From positions 2,758,712 to 2,822,711 of the forward strand of contig NZ_BDUD01000001.1 in assembly GCF_003113895.1 (NCBI RefSeq): a DNA stretch of 64,000 nt, given 5' to 3'. This DNA comes from Nostoc commune NIES-4072. GTDB lineage: Bacteria; Cyanobacteriota; Cyanobacteriia; Cyanobacteriales; Nostocaceae. Under the pieces are notes generated by a model. The model had not been told where the DNA came from and searched no databases. It saw nothing but the letters and a program-made list of their open reading frames with translations. Below, one piece after another: positions 55,635 to 64,000 of this stretch (positions are counted from its first letter, which is position 1; the number at the start of each line of letters is the position of its first letter). A program made the position numbers and the translations under genes.

Positions 55635-55826
55635 ATGCGGACATTTGAAATAGCGTTAAAAATAATTCCGCGCATTGGTGATGAAAAGAAACGCCTGACT
55701 GAAGAAAAAGCGTTATTAGATTTGTGGTTGGCTATGGATGAAATCAAAGCGAAAGTGTCTTATCTGCAACCTGAGCTATCCTTAAATTATGGACAAATGA
55801 GTTTGAATTTAGAGATTGATGATTGA
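55635..55826 (+). CDS. Small hypothetical protein
   Basis: Starting at ATG 55635 (an upstream in-frame ATG at 55560 lies antisense to the ATPase remnant), 63 aa of mostly helical, charged sequence (PRIGDEKKRLTEEKALLDLW). No family recognised. It may be a remnant; coding status uncertain. Confidence 0.35.
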   Translation: MRTFEIALKIIPRIGDEKKRLTEEKALLDLWLAMDEIKAKVSYLQPELSLNYGQMSLNLEIDD

Positions 55827-55890
55827 GGGCTGTTCACCATTAACAGACAACTGTCAACCGTCAACTAATAATTACAGGAGATAATCAAAT

Positions 55891-56076
55891 ATGAAGGTTA
55901 GAGGGATAAAACGTGGTCAAAACATCGAAATATTAGAAGAACTCAATAATATTCCAGATGGGACAGAGATAATCATAGACGTAGAATTTATTGCCAATCA
56001 AATTATAGAACCACAACCACCATTAACGAACGAGGAGAGACTAGCTAGACTAAATCAATTATTTGGTGTCCATTAA
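55891..56076 (+). CDS. Small antitoxin-like protein without a toxin partner
   Basis: The 61-aa protein MKVRGIKRGQNIEILEELNN then IPDGTEIIIDVEF resembles small cyanobacterial AbrB/VapB-like antitoxins that open PIN-toxin operons, and has a GGAGATAATC ribosome-binding region. No toxin gene follows; repeat sequence comes next. Family assignment is tentative. Confidence 0.5.
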   Translation: MKVRGIKRGQNIEILEELNNIPDGTEIIIDVEFIANQIIEPQPPLTNEERLARLNQLFGVH

Positions 56077-56755
56077 AGAATTATTTGTCAGTTTTAAATA
56101 ATTAGTGTCCAAACGCTCGATTTTTTAGCTCTGTGCAATTTAAATCAGTTATCAGTTATCAGTTATCAGTTATCAGGCGTATGGTGGGGGATTTAGACCC
56201 GCCACCAACGCATTCCACCTGGAGGTGGGGGACTTAAACCCAGGGATAAATAGATCACTGATAACTGTTTACTGTTCACTGTTCACTGTTAAATGATGGT
56301 CTAGCTATGTAAATCCAGTTTTTTAAAATTAATGTCCCTTTCACTTACAACAAAGGCCCTCATTATCCACTCAAGCTTTTCCAGTAAAATCGCCCTATGG
56401 CTTCCCGAGCGAGTTTCTGACACTATACTTTCAGTAGATCGAAAACTTTTGGAAGTTGACGAAACAATGAGGGTTTCAGCCGTCGGTTTTGGGACTAGCA
56501 ATCATAGCCAGTTGCGATCGCTCTTAAGTCTGCCTAGAACAAAAGTTCTTGAAACGCTCCTTAGAAGCTGATTTCGGCTCCTGCTATTCCAAAGCCCAGA
56601 TCAAGGACTGGTAACGCTTCTGGAAAACTTTTCGGTCTACTGACTTTGGGGAATGGCTGATACTAAGCCTAAGCGATGGCGTACTCGCTCTTTTCGGTGG
56701 CGATCGCTGCGCCACGAGATAACCGCAATAGTCAATACCTTAGAGACTATTTATA
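56077..56755. other. Repeat-rich intergenic region
   Basis: No convincing gene. It holds ATCAGTT tandem repeats (56144-56171), a GGGGG-TTTA-CCC type hairpin pair (56185-56240), ACTGTTC-type repeats (56264-56291) and unremarkable sequence up to the ISAzo13 element. Short open frames at 56301-56571 lie on both strands and show no family features. The expected 3' end of the arylsulfatase is not present here. Confidence 0.6.
56144..56171. repeat. Heptanucleotide tandem repeat ATCAGTT
   Basis: Four perfect copies of ATCAGTT, STRR-type. A second array of ACTGTTC/T/A units (56264-56291) lies about 100 bp downstream. Confidence 0.88.
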
Positions 56756-58350
56756 AGGGACTTCCAAAGAATAAATTAATCAACAAAAATCAAGAATACA
56801 CGCTTAAACAATAATGATAATCATTTTAAGGGGGGAGAAAGCGGTTGCTGAAGGCAACCGCTTTCTCCCCCCTTAAATATCCATTAAAAGCTTTGCACTC
56901 TGTAGCAAATTTCAGGTGCATGATAATAATTAGTATTGATTATTTTGACAGCTTCAACCTTTTATAAAAATGGACTCTAATTAGGTTACTCCACCACAGA
57001 TATCAATAAACCAATTTCCGAGATTGGGAAATTTTTCATTTGTAGAATTGGTTAGACGCTGGATTTGACTTTCGATGGCTGACATAGCTTTCTTAGTAAG
57101 CTTAACTCCGATAGAGTAAGTTTGAGTTACTAACTTTACAACTGGATGTTTACCTTTCCATCTCATGTTTTCAGCAAATTTTAAAGCCGTCTCTACCTCA
57201 TCTATAACGCTGCCATTCCAAGACTTTTCTAAGATCCCCCATGTTCGTTCGATTGGATTATACTTGCTGTGATATGGGGGATAGTAAGCTAAACGTATGT
57301 TAAGTTGATATTGATGAGCAAACTCGATTATACGTTTCATGAATTGTGTACGTCTAGAATTATTTTCTCCACCATTATCTTGGTTAAGAACAAGTGTTTT
57401 TATATCTGCAAATCGCCAACTCTCGCTTTTCCAAAAATCTGCTAAAATATCAACAATAAAATCACTTGTCACCTTCGATTCTGTAAAGTATAAAAATAGT
57501 TCATCTAACTCTGGAAGGAAGATACCATAGGGTTTTACAGTTGTTTTTGGATCATAATCATGGTCTTGAGTCTCCGTTGGAACTCGATTTCTACCTCCAC
57601 GGTCAAAGTCGCCAATATTTACACGAGCTTTGGCATCAAGACTTAGACGTAAAACGCTTTCATCATCTTTAGCTGATTGATTAAAAGAGTGCTAATTGCT
57701 CAAAAATTGCGTCCGTTTCTGGAATTTTTTTTGAGGTAAAACTTTTGCTACTCGTTTGAGTCTATAACCTAAATAATTCAATTTGAGGCGAATTGTTTCT
57801 TCAGTTGGTAACTCTTCTTTACTATACCCAAGTTTTTCAATTAATAGCCTTCTTACAACACTAGCCGTGAGGCGTGTATATAGTCTTTGGCTTTTAAAAC
57901 TTGGGTCAGTTTGGCTTTGGGAATCAACTAAGTTTTTGATATCTTCTAACAGATGTGGTAAATGTTCCTCTGCCTTATTACGCCCCTTCGCACTCATATT
58001 ATCTACACAAGTAATGCCACTAGTTAATTCTTTAATCCCTTTACGAATCGTATTTCTATCCCATCCTAATTCCTGTTGAGCCAGTAGTTGCCCTCCGTGG
58101 CCTAATTCGATAACAGTCTGCGCTTGAAAACGCCGTCTGGCAGCACCTTTTAATTGAGTTGCTGTTTCTTGGAGCAGATTTTTCAGTGAATCAGTTAATT
58201 GTATTGACACTTCAAATACCCAAAAATTTGAATCTAAGTTAAATTTACTACAACTTGGGGGAGAGAGGAGCAGCCAATGGCTGCTCCTCTCTCCCTCTTC
58301 AAAATGATTATTATTCTATTTATTGCTGATTTTATTTTTTGGAAGTCCCT
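56756..58350 (-). mobile_element. ISAzo13-family insertion sequence with subterminal hairpins
   Basis: Ends AGGGACTTCC (56756-56765) and GGAAGTCCCT (58341-58350), flanked by TA on both sides. One transposase gene on the minus strand, interrupted by an amber codon. Each end carries an AATGATNAT-type palindrome and a long hairpin: 23-bp arms at 56826-56876, and 17-19-bp arms at 58257-58297. The element cut the 3' part off the arylsulfatase gene. Confidence 0.88.
56981..58210 (-). pseudogene. ISAzo13-family transposase with one in-frame amber
   Basis: A single frame of 409 codons plus stop encodes an N-terminal domain (GAARRRFQAQTVIELGHGGQ, LGWDRNTIRKGIKEL), a TAG at 57692-57694, then LRLSLDAKARVNIGDFDRGG, LVLNQDNGGENNSRRTQFM (second catalytic Asp region) and YPPYHSKYNPIERTWGILEK (catalytic Glu). 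Apart from the single nonsense codon everything expected is present, so the mutation is recent or is read through. The first catalytic Asp lies just after the stop (SLDAKA). Confidence 0.88.
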
Positions 58351-59898
58351 TACACCGTTGACTACCTCTGGTTCTTCAATCCCCACAGCTTCCAGAATTG
58401 TGGGAGCAATATCAATTACATGATGGAATTGGCTTCGCAGTCCACCACGATTTTTGATGCGTTGGCGAAGCCCGCCGGAGGCATCGCCCCAAGCCACAAC
58501 TAAACCATTGCGGGTTCCGCCGAAATGAGAAGCAATTTGTTTTGTCCATTGGAAGGGGCTATCTACTGCCCAAGCCCAAGCTGCATGAAAATGATTGAAG
58601 GTTTTTGGCCCACCTAAATCTTCTATTGCCGCGAGAACTTCTTGAGGACTTTCTGCTACGCCATTAAAGACTTTTAATTCATTAACACTACCTGTTAAAC
58701 CGCCTTCAGCACTCGCACCATTATCACCGGCGATGAAAAAGACTAAGGTGTTATCCAATTCACCCAGTTGGTCTATGGCATCAATCACTCTACCAATTTG
58801 TGCATCGGTATGGCTGAGGAAACCTGCAAATACTTCCGCCTGACGCGCATAAACTTTCTGCTCGGTGGGAGTGAGGGAATCCCAAGCCGGGAGTTCTGCC
58901 GGGCGAGGAGTGAGCTTAGTATCGGCGGGAATTACACCCAAGGCTAGCTGACAAGCAAAGATATCTTCGCGTAATTTATCCCAACCTCGATCGAATTTAC
59001 CCTTGTACTTGTCGATCCATTCCTTGGGCGCATGGTGTGGGGCATGGGTACCGCCAGTGGCAAAGTAGGTAAAGAAGGGTTTATCTGGAGCGATCGCTTG
59101 CTGAGTACGAATCCACTTAATTGCATGGTCTGCTAGATCGGGGGTGAGATGATAATCAGGGCGATTTGGTTTCTGAATATGTTGGGTATTTTCCACCAAA
59201 GCTGGACTCCATTGATTAGTATCACCGCCCAGAAATCCATAGAAGTACTCAAAACCTAAACCTGTTGGCCAGCGATCAAATGGGCCTGCTGCACTGGTTT
59301 CATAGTCTGGGGTATTGTGCCATTTGCCAAAAGCGGCTGTGTTATATCCATAATCTCGCAATACTTCAGCGATCGTTGCCGCACTTCTAGGTAAAATCGC
59401 TGTATAACCTGGATAGCCTGTGGCTAACTCCTCAACCACACCTGTATTCACAGAATGATGATTGCGTCCCGTGAGCAATGCGGCTCTGGTAGGAGAGCAA
59501 AGTGCTGTAGTGTGGAATTGGTTATAACGCAATCCCCTTTCTGCTAGACGGTCTAAATTAGGCGTATCGATCAGACCGCCAAAGGTGCTGGTTTGTCCAA
59601 AACCGACATCATCAAGCAACACCAGCAACACGTTTGGTGCATTTTCTGGAGCCTTAATAGGTTTGGGGAAGTCTGGTTCGGATTCTTTGTAAGTAAGGCC
59701 AATTTTGCCTTTAAAAGATGGTTGGGGTAATGGCAATTTGTCGCCATAGTCCGCCCAAGCAGGTAGAGGTAAGAGACTAGAAAATATTAGCGTTAGGGCT
59801 GTCAAAAAGGCGATTCTCCTTCGGAGACGCTGCGCGAACGCACCAGAAGTTAACTTCAGAGATGCATACAAAGAATCTCTCTTGTGAGGATCAGTCAT
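58351..59898 (-). pseudogene. Arylsulfatase, 3' end removed by ISAzo13 element
   Basis: 516 genuine codons remain. They include a signal peptide (hydrophobic core about residues 28-48, AWA cleavage), sulfatase start [20 protein letters not shown], the formylglycine site [11 protein letters not shown] (about residues 133-143) and HHSVNTG. Relatives are about 750-790 aa, so the last third (small C-terminal subdomain) is missing. The reading frame runs on into the IS to 58234, giving 38 foreign residues. Two dispersed repeats lie in the gene: near 59820-59842 in the signal region and at 58459-58487. Sulfate-ester scavenging is the likely original role. Confidence 0.85.
58459..58487. repeat. Small dispersed repeat inside the arylsulfatase gene
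   Basis: Differs at three of 29 positions from 15421-15449 in hpnK. Here it is read as [10 protein letters not shown], a different frame from that in hpnK. Confidence 0.85.
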
Positions 59899-59911
59899 AC
59901 AATTTTGGATT

Positions 59912-60997
59912 TTAGATTTTGGATTTTGGATTTATAGGTAGTGTGCTGTCAGGCAAATTTTTAACTAGCCGAAACCCGATATGAGTAGTTCCCGTATCGG
60001 GTGATTCTGACTCCCGCGCCGCCGGACGGAAGCGGCTACAGTAATTGGGAGCGCAGAGATACGATCCCCCCTTGATGACGTGTAACTCTGGTTCATCGGG
60101 CTTATTGGGATCAAAGCTTTGATTTAAGACAATAGGATTAATTTGATCGGATTTGCGATCGCGTCCGACTTGAAAGAAATCAGTAGTCCATTCCCAAACA
60201 TTGCCGGTCATGTCATAGAGTCCATAACCATTGGGTGTAAAAGAACCGACAGGAGCAATGCCCAAGTGACCATCGGCTTTGGTGTTGAAAAAGGGAAAAA
60301 TTCCTTGCCAAGTGTTGGCTCTATGTTCAGAATATTCATTGCCCCAAGTGTATGTTGCACCATTCAAGCCACCACGCGCGGCGTATTCCCATTGCGCTTC
60401 GGTAGGTAAGAATTTTCCAGACCATTTGGCGTAGGCTAGAGCATCTTCGTAAGCTATGTGAACAACTGGATAGTTGGATTTGCTAGCGATAGCACTGTCT
60501 GGCCCAAAGGGATGTTGCCAATTCGCGCCAGTAGTCCAATGCCACCAACTCAGAAATGAAATTTGCTTGACACCTGGTTTTGCCATCTCAAATACTAGGG
60601 AACCTGGTAATAGCTGCTCATCGGGTAAATCGGGAAACTGTTCTTGAGATAAGGGACGCTCTGCAACTGTCACATATCCTGTGGCTTTGACAAATTCACC
60701 AAATTGTGCATTTGTTACCTCATATTTATCAATACAGAAGTCAGTCACCGTTACATCTCCAGGCGATCGCTCTTCCACAAAACTGGAATTATCAGACCCC
60801 ATTTTGAACGTTCCTCCTGAAATCATCGCCATACCTTGGGGACAGGGATTGACTGTGGCTGCCAATGCGGTTGTATTGATGAATAAGAGTGCGATCGCTA
60901 TTCCCTGAATGAATATTAGTGTGAGAAAGTAATGTTTTTTTCCATCTCTAATATTCTCAATTTTGCTATTTTTAATTAAATGCCTGTAGTTCATCAA
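59912..60997 (-). CDS. Formylglycine-generating enzyme (sulfatase-modifying factor)
   Basis: The 361-aa protein has a hydrophobic N-terminal signal or anchor (about residues 25-46) and the FGE-sulfatase domain: [67 protein letters not shown] and [20 protein letters not shown]. That last motif holds the two Cys (five apart) that bind copper in bacterial FGEs. It oxidises the active-site Cys of sulfatases to formylglycine. It lies 13 bp upstream of the arylsulfatase in one operon, an obvious enzyme-substrate pair; the substrate gene is now broken. Confidence 0.9.
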   Translation of the reverse strand: MMNYRHLIKNSKIENIRDGKKHYFLTLIFIQGIAIALLFINTTALAATVNPCPQGMAMISGGTFKMGSDNSSFVEERSPGDVTVTDFCIDKYEVTNAQFGEFVKATGYVTVAERPLSQEQFPDLPDEQLLPGSLVFEMAKPGVKQISFLSWWHWTTGANWQHPFGPDSAIASKSNYPVVHIAYEDALAYAKWSGKFLPTEAQWEYAARGGLNGATYTWGNEYSEHRANTWQGIFPFFNTKADGHLGIAPVGSFTPNGYGLYDMTGNVWEWTTDFFQVGRDRKSDQINPIVLNQSFDPNKPDEPELHVIKGGSYLCAPNYCSRFRPAARESESPDTGTTHIGFRLVKNLPDSTLPINPKSKI

Positions 60998-61098
60998 TAA
61001 GATTCAACTTTTATTCAAACTTATATTATTTTTTTTGATTTTAGATGAACAATCCCCCTTTTCGTTGTATTTTTCGGTAATCTATTTCTTGCATTACA

Positions 61099-61401
61099 TT
61101 ATCTGTTATCGAAAAAATCGCCGTGAATCAGTTTCAGATTAAAAGGAGCGACATTTAATTTTTGACGAAACTGATCGAGCATTTCTTGAGAAGCATCAAT
61201 TCCTGTCACAGAATAACCCCGTTTGACAAGAGGAATAACATTTAACCCTGTGCCAACACCTGGTTCTAAAAAAGAGGTTTTAGGCGTGGCACAAGTCAGC
61301 TTAAGAATAAAGTCGGCGACTTCCTCTGCGATTGATTCTGTTAGCCAGCGTGTTTGGTCATAGATTTGTGCAATATAGTCATAGTAGTTGGATTTTTTCA
61401 T
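61099..61401 (-). pseudogene. SAM-dependent methyltransferase, N-terminal fragment
   Basis: From ATG 61401 (an open frame extends to 61503 but the extra residues look non-coding) the sequence MKKSNYYDYIAQIYDQTRWL continues to motif I FLEPGVGTGLNVIPL (glycine-rich SAM loop), the acidic GIDASQEML and motif HGDFFDNR, then stops. Class I methyltransferases of this kind have about 200-270 aa, so the C-terminal half is missing. Substrate unknown. Confidence 0.65.
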
Positions 61402-61507
61402 ATTTATACGGTTTAGTCGGGCTATACCTATGTATATCTGTTCTACTGCATTTTTTTTCATAAAGCCCCATTTCTGGGACTTGTAAATCCGAGGCAATAT
61501 CAACAGG

Positions 61508-62455
61508 ATGGTTGAGTATCGATACTGTAAATTTATTTGGGTATTGGCGCGGCGTGAGCGGCGGACATCCTATAATTGGCGGCACTTGGCAGAGCGACTG
61601 ATGGCTGAAACACCTCCTGGAATGCAGCGTCTCCGATACCTGGCTAGCATTTTCCCCGTAGCGCGAGATGTCGATGCCGAACCAGAAAACTTCATCGCAC
61701 GGATTGAGGATTTGCTGGACGAAGCAGCAGCAGACGGAGCCATCTTGGTAGAAGTCCGTTTTGGTAACGAAGCGGTACTAAGACCAGACTTTATGGGATT
61801 GTTTCGAGAAGCCGAGCGTCGTGTTCAGACGAGATATCCGCAGATCCGCGCCGAAGCAATTTTCACTTTTTTACTAGGACGGTTTGATCGCGATCGCCTT
61901 GAGCTACTTTTACAAGCTTGTATTCAGGCAGCAGATGAGGGGCTAGGCGGTATAGATTTCCTGTACGAACCGTATGACACCGAGGCGGATTGGACAACTG
62001 CCTATCATATTGCGGAGCGAGCTGCTGCGGTGGGGCTAGGTATTACCGCGCACGCAGGCGAATTCTCCACCGCCAATATTGCTGCTGCTCTGCGCGTCCC
62101 TGGACTGACCAGGATCGGTCACGCAACACAGGCTGTTCGTGACCCGCACTTGTTAGAACTGCTGGCGACGAGCGGCGTTACCGTTGAGTGTTCCCTTAGT
62201 TGTAACGTTGTTTTGGGAGCCGTCGCTTCTTATACAGAGCATCCGGTTCGGCAGCTTGTGGAGTCTGGTATTGCGATCGCCCTTTGTACAGATGATCCTG
62301 TCCAAATCTGTACTACCATTGGGCGAGAGTATACAGTAGCTCATACCCTTGGTTTTTCTGCTGCTGAATTGCTTGCCATAACTCGTAATGCCATCAAGGT
62401 AGCATTTACATCATCAAAGCGACGAAACCAACTCCTAACCGAGTTGAGCCAATAG
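61508..62455 (+). pseudogene. Adenosine-deaminase-family protein lacking its N-terminal metal motif
   Basis: The 315-codon frame matches the adenosine deaminase barrel from about strand 2 onward: LVEVRFGNEAVLRPDF, GITAHAGEF (catalytic HAGE), RIGHATQAV, VTVECSLSCNVVLGAV and ALCTDDPVQICTT. The N-terminal HxH metal pair that always opens the domain is absent; instead there is an unrelated MVEYRYCKFIWV start. It is likely a 5'-truncated gene. The coding region is visibly more GC-rich than its surroundings, suggesting transfer from another genome. A substrate other than adenosine is possible. Confidence 0.6.
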
Positions 62456-62598
62456 GGTGATGTTGATTCAGCTTGGGCATTAACTCAAAGTAGCATTTTG
62501 TCAAGCTAGTTTTGAGGGTTTTAGGATTAAACCTACAAATTGAGTCAAGTAAAACCAGGCTCTTATCTGCTAATCAAAAAAGCATTTATGACTGATTC

Positions 62599-62832
62599 TT
62601 AGGGACAATTCAGTTTTTCAATAGCTTTGTTATCGTCTCCAACTGCTTGAGCCACTGTAAAAGTTTTATTGCTGGAAGGTTGTTTAGGAAATTTGCTATT
62701 AGTTTGAATATGCAAGCCCGGTAATAGAGCCACTTTAGCTTCTTTATTCTCTTTCGGACTATGTAGTAAAGTTACTTTAACCTCATTAATAATTTGTTGC
62801 TGCTCTTTGATAATTTGAGTTAGGTCATTAAG
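62599..62832 (-). pseudogene. Unidentified coding remnant beside the Tn7-like mini-element
   Basis: The frame encodes a charged helical, possibly coiled-coil stretch (NDLTQIIKEQQQIINEVKVT) and a Gly/Pro/Lys-rich tail ending KAIEKLNCP. Its start would be a TTG inside the end of the adjacent repeat element, so it probably lost its true 5' end. No family recognised. Confidence 0.35.
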
Positions 62833-63354
62833 TGTAGCGACCTGCAATTATAAATGCCCAAACCTGCAATCAAGACTTTTTCAAACCAGAATTATTTGCA
62901 ACTATAATTTCAGTTGAGCCAGAATTAACTGCAACTGAGCCAGGATTAAATGCAACCAGCCTGCAATCATCCGTTTCGACGCTTGTTTAATTGCAAATCA
63001 GCTCAACACTTTACTATGACTAAGTTTTCTCTCCTTGACAGGAGTTTGTCAAAAAACTCATTTGAGAATTTTATAAATTAACAATGAAATCTTTACCGAG
63101 TTTTTTTACTTAAAAACCAACGGTAAAAGTAACTCTAAGCCTTACTGGTGACGCAGTTAAAAAACCGTTCGTTTTTTTTACTTTAAGAGATTGCATTTAA
63201 TCCTGGCTCAAACCGATGATTGCAGGTTGGTTGCAAATAATCAAGGGGAACGTTGCATTTAATCCTGGCTGAAGCGCAATTATAGTTGCATTTAATCCTG
63301 GTTTGTAAATGTCTTGATTGCAGGTTTGAGCGATTAGTATTGCAGGTCGTTACA
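62833..63354. mobile_element. 522-bp ORF-less element with Tn7-like terminal repeat arrays
   Basis: The ends read TGTAGCGACCTGCAAT and, inverted, TGTAACGACCTGCAAT, so the element has 5'-TGT...ACA-3' termini. Inward from each end the same motifs recur in matching orientation: AAACCTGCAATCAAGAC, AACCAG(G/A)ATTA, GAGCCAGGATTAAATGCAA and CCTGCAATCATC. There are about five to six sites per end, some shared almost perfectly between the two ends. Multiple short binding-site repeats and TGT/ACA termini are features of TnsB-type (Tn7, Tn5053, CAST) transposon ends. The 190-bp middle has no ORF, and no 5-bp target duplication is evident. Confidence 0.6.
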
Positions 63355-64000
63355 GCTACAACTTCCCCGATTTTGCTAATATCGTAACCGCCGAGAATTT
63401 CAAATTGGGAGTGAACCATTCGATGTCCCAAAGTACTGAGCAACTGCTGTACAGGTGCTTCTTCTAAATATTCTTTGAGAATCACCAAATCATATCGTGA
63501 CTGATGTAAAGGGATAAATCCCAGCCCAAAAGCGGTAGCTACAGATGCCGTACTCATACCTGCATCGGCAACTCCCCTGACTACAGCTTGGGCAACATCT
63601 TGGTGAGTTTTGAGTATATTGTCAAAGCCCTGAACAGCATCGAACGGTATCTGCTCCTTTTGGAGTGTTTGTTCCAAAAGCATCCGACTACCAGAACCGA
63701 TTTCACGGTTAACAATAGTCGCTCCCCCAGCCACTCTGACTTTTCACGGCATGTGGAAAAGCTTATTTTAGCGGTTTCCTAAACCCTGATTTTTCCGTTA
63801 GCTATTTTCATTAACTCAGAGCTATTGATAATTAGGCTGTGGAAAAAGCCACGCTTTTTCGAGGCTTGAGGACTTCCCGTGAAAAGTCAGCCCAGCCACT
63901 AAGTCACTAACTGTTCTAATTCCCATTGGGTTCCCTGACTTTAACAAAAGTCCCTCCTCCCAAACACCAAGGGTAATCAGAACTGCTTCCCTCCCAGCCA
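63355..64000 (-). pseudogene. Periplasmic-binding-like (molybdate-type, COG1910) domain gene, interrupted by a MITE
   Basis: Reading the minus strand from the window edge gives AGREAVLITLGVWEEGLLLK, SGNPMGIRTVSDLVAG, then after the MITE GATIVNREIGSGSRMLLEQT, DVAQAVVRGVADAGMSTASV, GFIPLHQSRYDLVILKEYL and EILGGYDISKIGEVVAV. This is the substrate-binding-like domain found alone or behind a DNA-binding domain in regulators related to molybdate sensing. The frame is restored when the MITE and one target copy are removed. The 3' end is cut by the Tn7-like mini-element and the 5' end lies outside the window. Confidence 0.75.
63736..63890. mobile_element. 155-bp MITE with 10-bp target duplication
   Basis: Perfect inverted ends CTGACTTTTCACGG (63736-63749) and CCGTGAAAAGTCAG (63877-63890) are flanked by direct repeats CCCAGCCACT (63726-63735 and 63891-63900). 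It has no ORF. Length of the duplication suggests an IS4-like mobilising transposase. Confidence 0.9.

Noticed and set aside
56301..56571. Overlapping small frames on both strands
   Set aside because: No recognisable motifs, mutually antisense, located in repeat-rich sequence.
49649..57694. Amber/ochre recoding system
   Set aside because: Affected genes are mobile-element or conjugation remnants under weak selection, both TAA and TAG are involved, and no suppressor tRNA was seen.
62833..63354. CRISPR array
   Set aside because: Repeats are not regularly spaced, occur in both orientations and lie symmetrically at two ends, which fits transposon termini rather than direct repeats with spacers.

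Overview
The window looks like chromosome of a filamentous, heterocyst-type cyanobacterium (Nostocales, Nostoc-like). The octamer GCGATCGC is scattered through almost every gene, heptameric tandem repeats (ATGCCCC, TTCCCCA, ATCAGTT, ACTGTTC) sit between genes, small dispersed repeats are common, and the metabolic genes (NDH-1 CO2-uptake operon, CruP, HpnI/J/K) are typical of that group. No tRNA, rRNA or CRISPR array was recognised.

Region 1 (1-9.2 kb): a mixed region with remnants (L,D-transpeptidase, IS4 transposase), a membrane protein and a truncated paralogue, the lycopene-cyclase-like gene cruP, Uma2 and PD-(D/E)XK-type proteins, a pentapeptide protein, a 14-unit 21-bp tandem array, a RelBE-like pair whose toxin carries two stop codons, and a GT39-type membrane glycosyltransferase. 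Region 2 (9.5-15.1 kb): an ndhF - carbonic anhydrase - ndhD - cupB operon for NDH-1-driven CO2 hydration; the exported beta-carbonic anhydrase lies inside the operon. Region 3 (15.3-22.4 kb): a composite-hopanoid locus, hpnK, a diiron ferritin-like gene and hpnJ on the minus strand, facing an ABC exporter and hpnI on the plus strand.

Region 4 (22.5-31.1 kb): signalling and redox genes: a 1266-aa multi-PAS/GAF histidine kinase, a receiver-thioredoxin-reductase fusion, a cyclic-nucleotide-domain histidine kinase and an exported thioredoxin-like protein. Region 5 (31.1-40.5 kb): a polyol (sorbitol/mannitol) uptake and oxidation locus resembling Rhodobacter smo/mtl: binding protein, two permeases, ATPase, mannitol dehydrogenase, a short-chain dehydrogenase and a SorC-type regulator. 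Its FGGY sugar kinase is destroyed by an internal deletion. A Cache-domain histidine kinase follows.

Region 6 (42.5-58.4 kb) is a mobile-element graveyard. An ISL3 element sits inside an ISAzo13-type element that itself splits a hydroxylase remnant. Intact or nearly intact IS5, IS630 and ISAzo13 elements, a TniQ gene next to an internally deleted Tn3 transposase, an internally deleted tyrosine recombinase and a broken VirB4/TraC ATPase suggest an old plasmid or conjugative element. Region 7 (58.2-64 kb): an arylsulfatase cut by the ISAzo13 element, its formylglycine-generating enzyme, fragments of a methyltransferase and an adenosine deaminase, and a 522-bp ORF-less element with TGT...ACA ends and arrays of internal repeats like the ends of Tn7-family transposons, next to a substrate-binding-domain gene interrupted by a small MITE.

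The most interesting observations are the Tn7-like mini-element (62833-63354), the paired subterminal hairpins of the ISAzo13-type elements, the hopanoid locus with its diiron protein and exporter, the carbonic anhydrase inside the CO2-uptake operon, and one dispersed repeat translated in two different frames in two unrelated enzymes.
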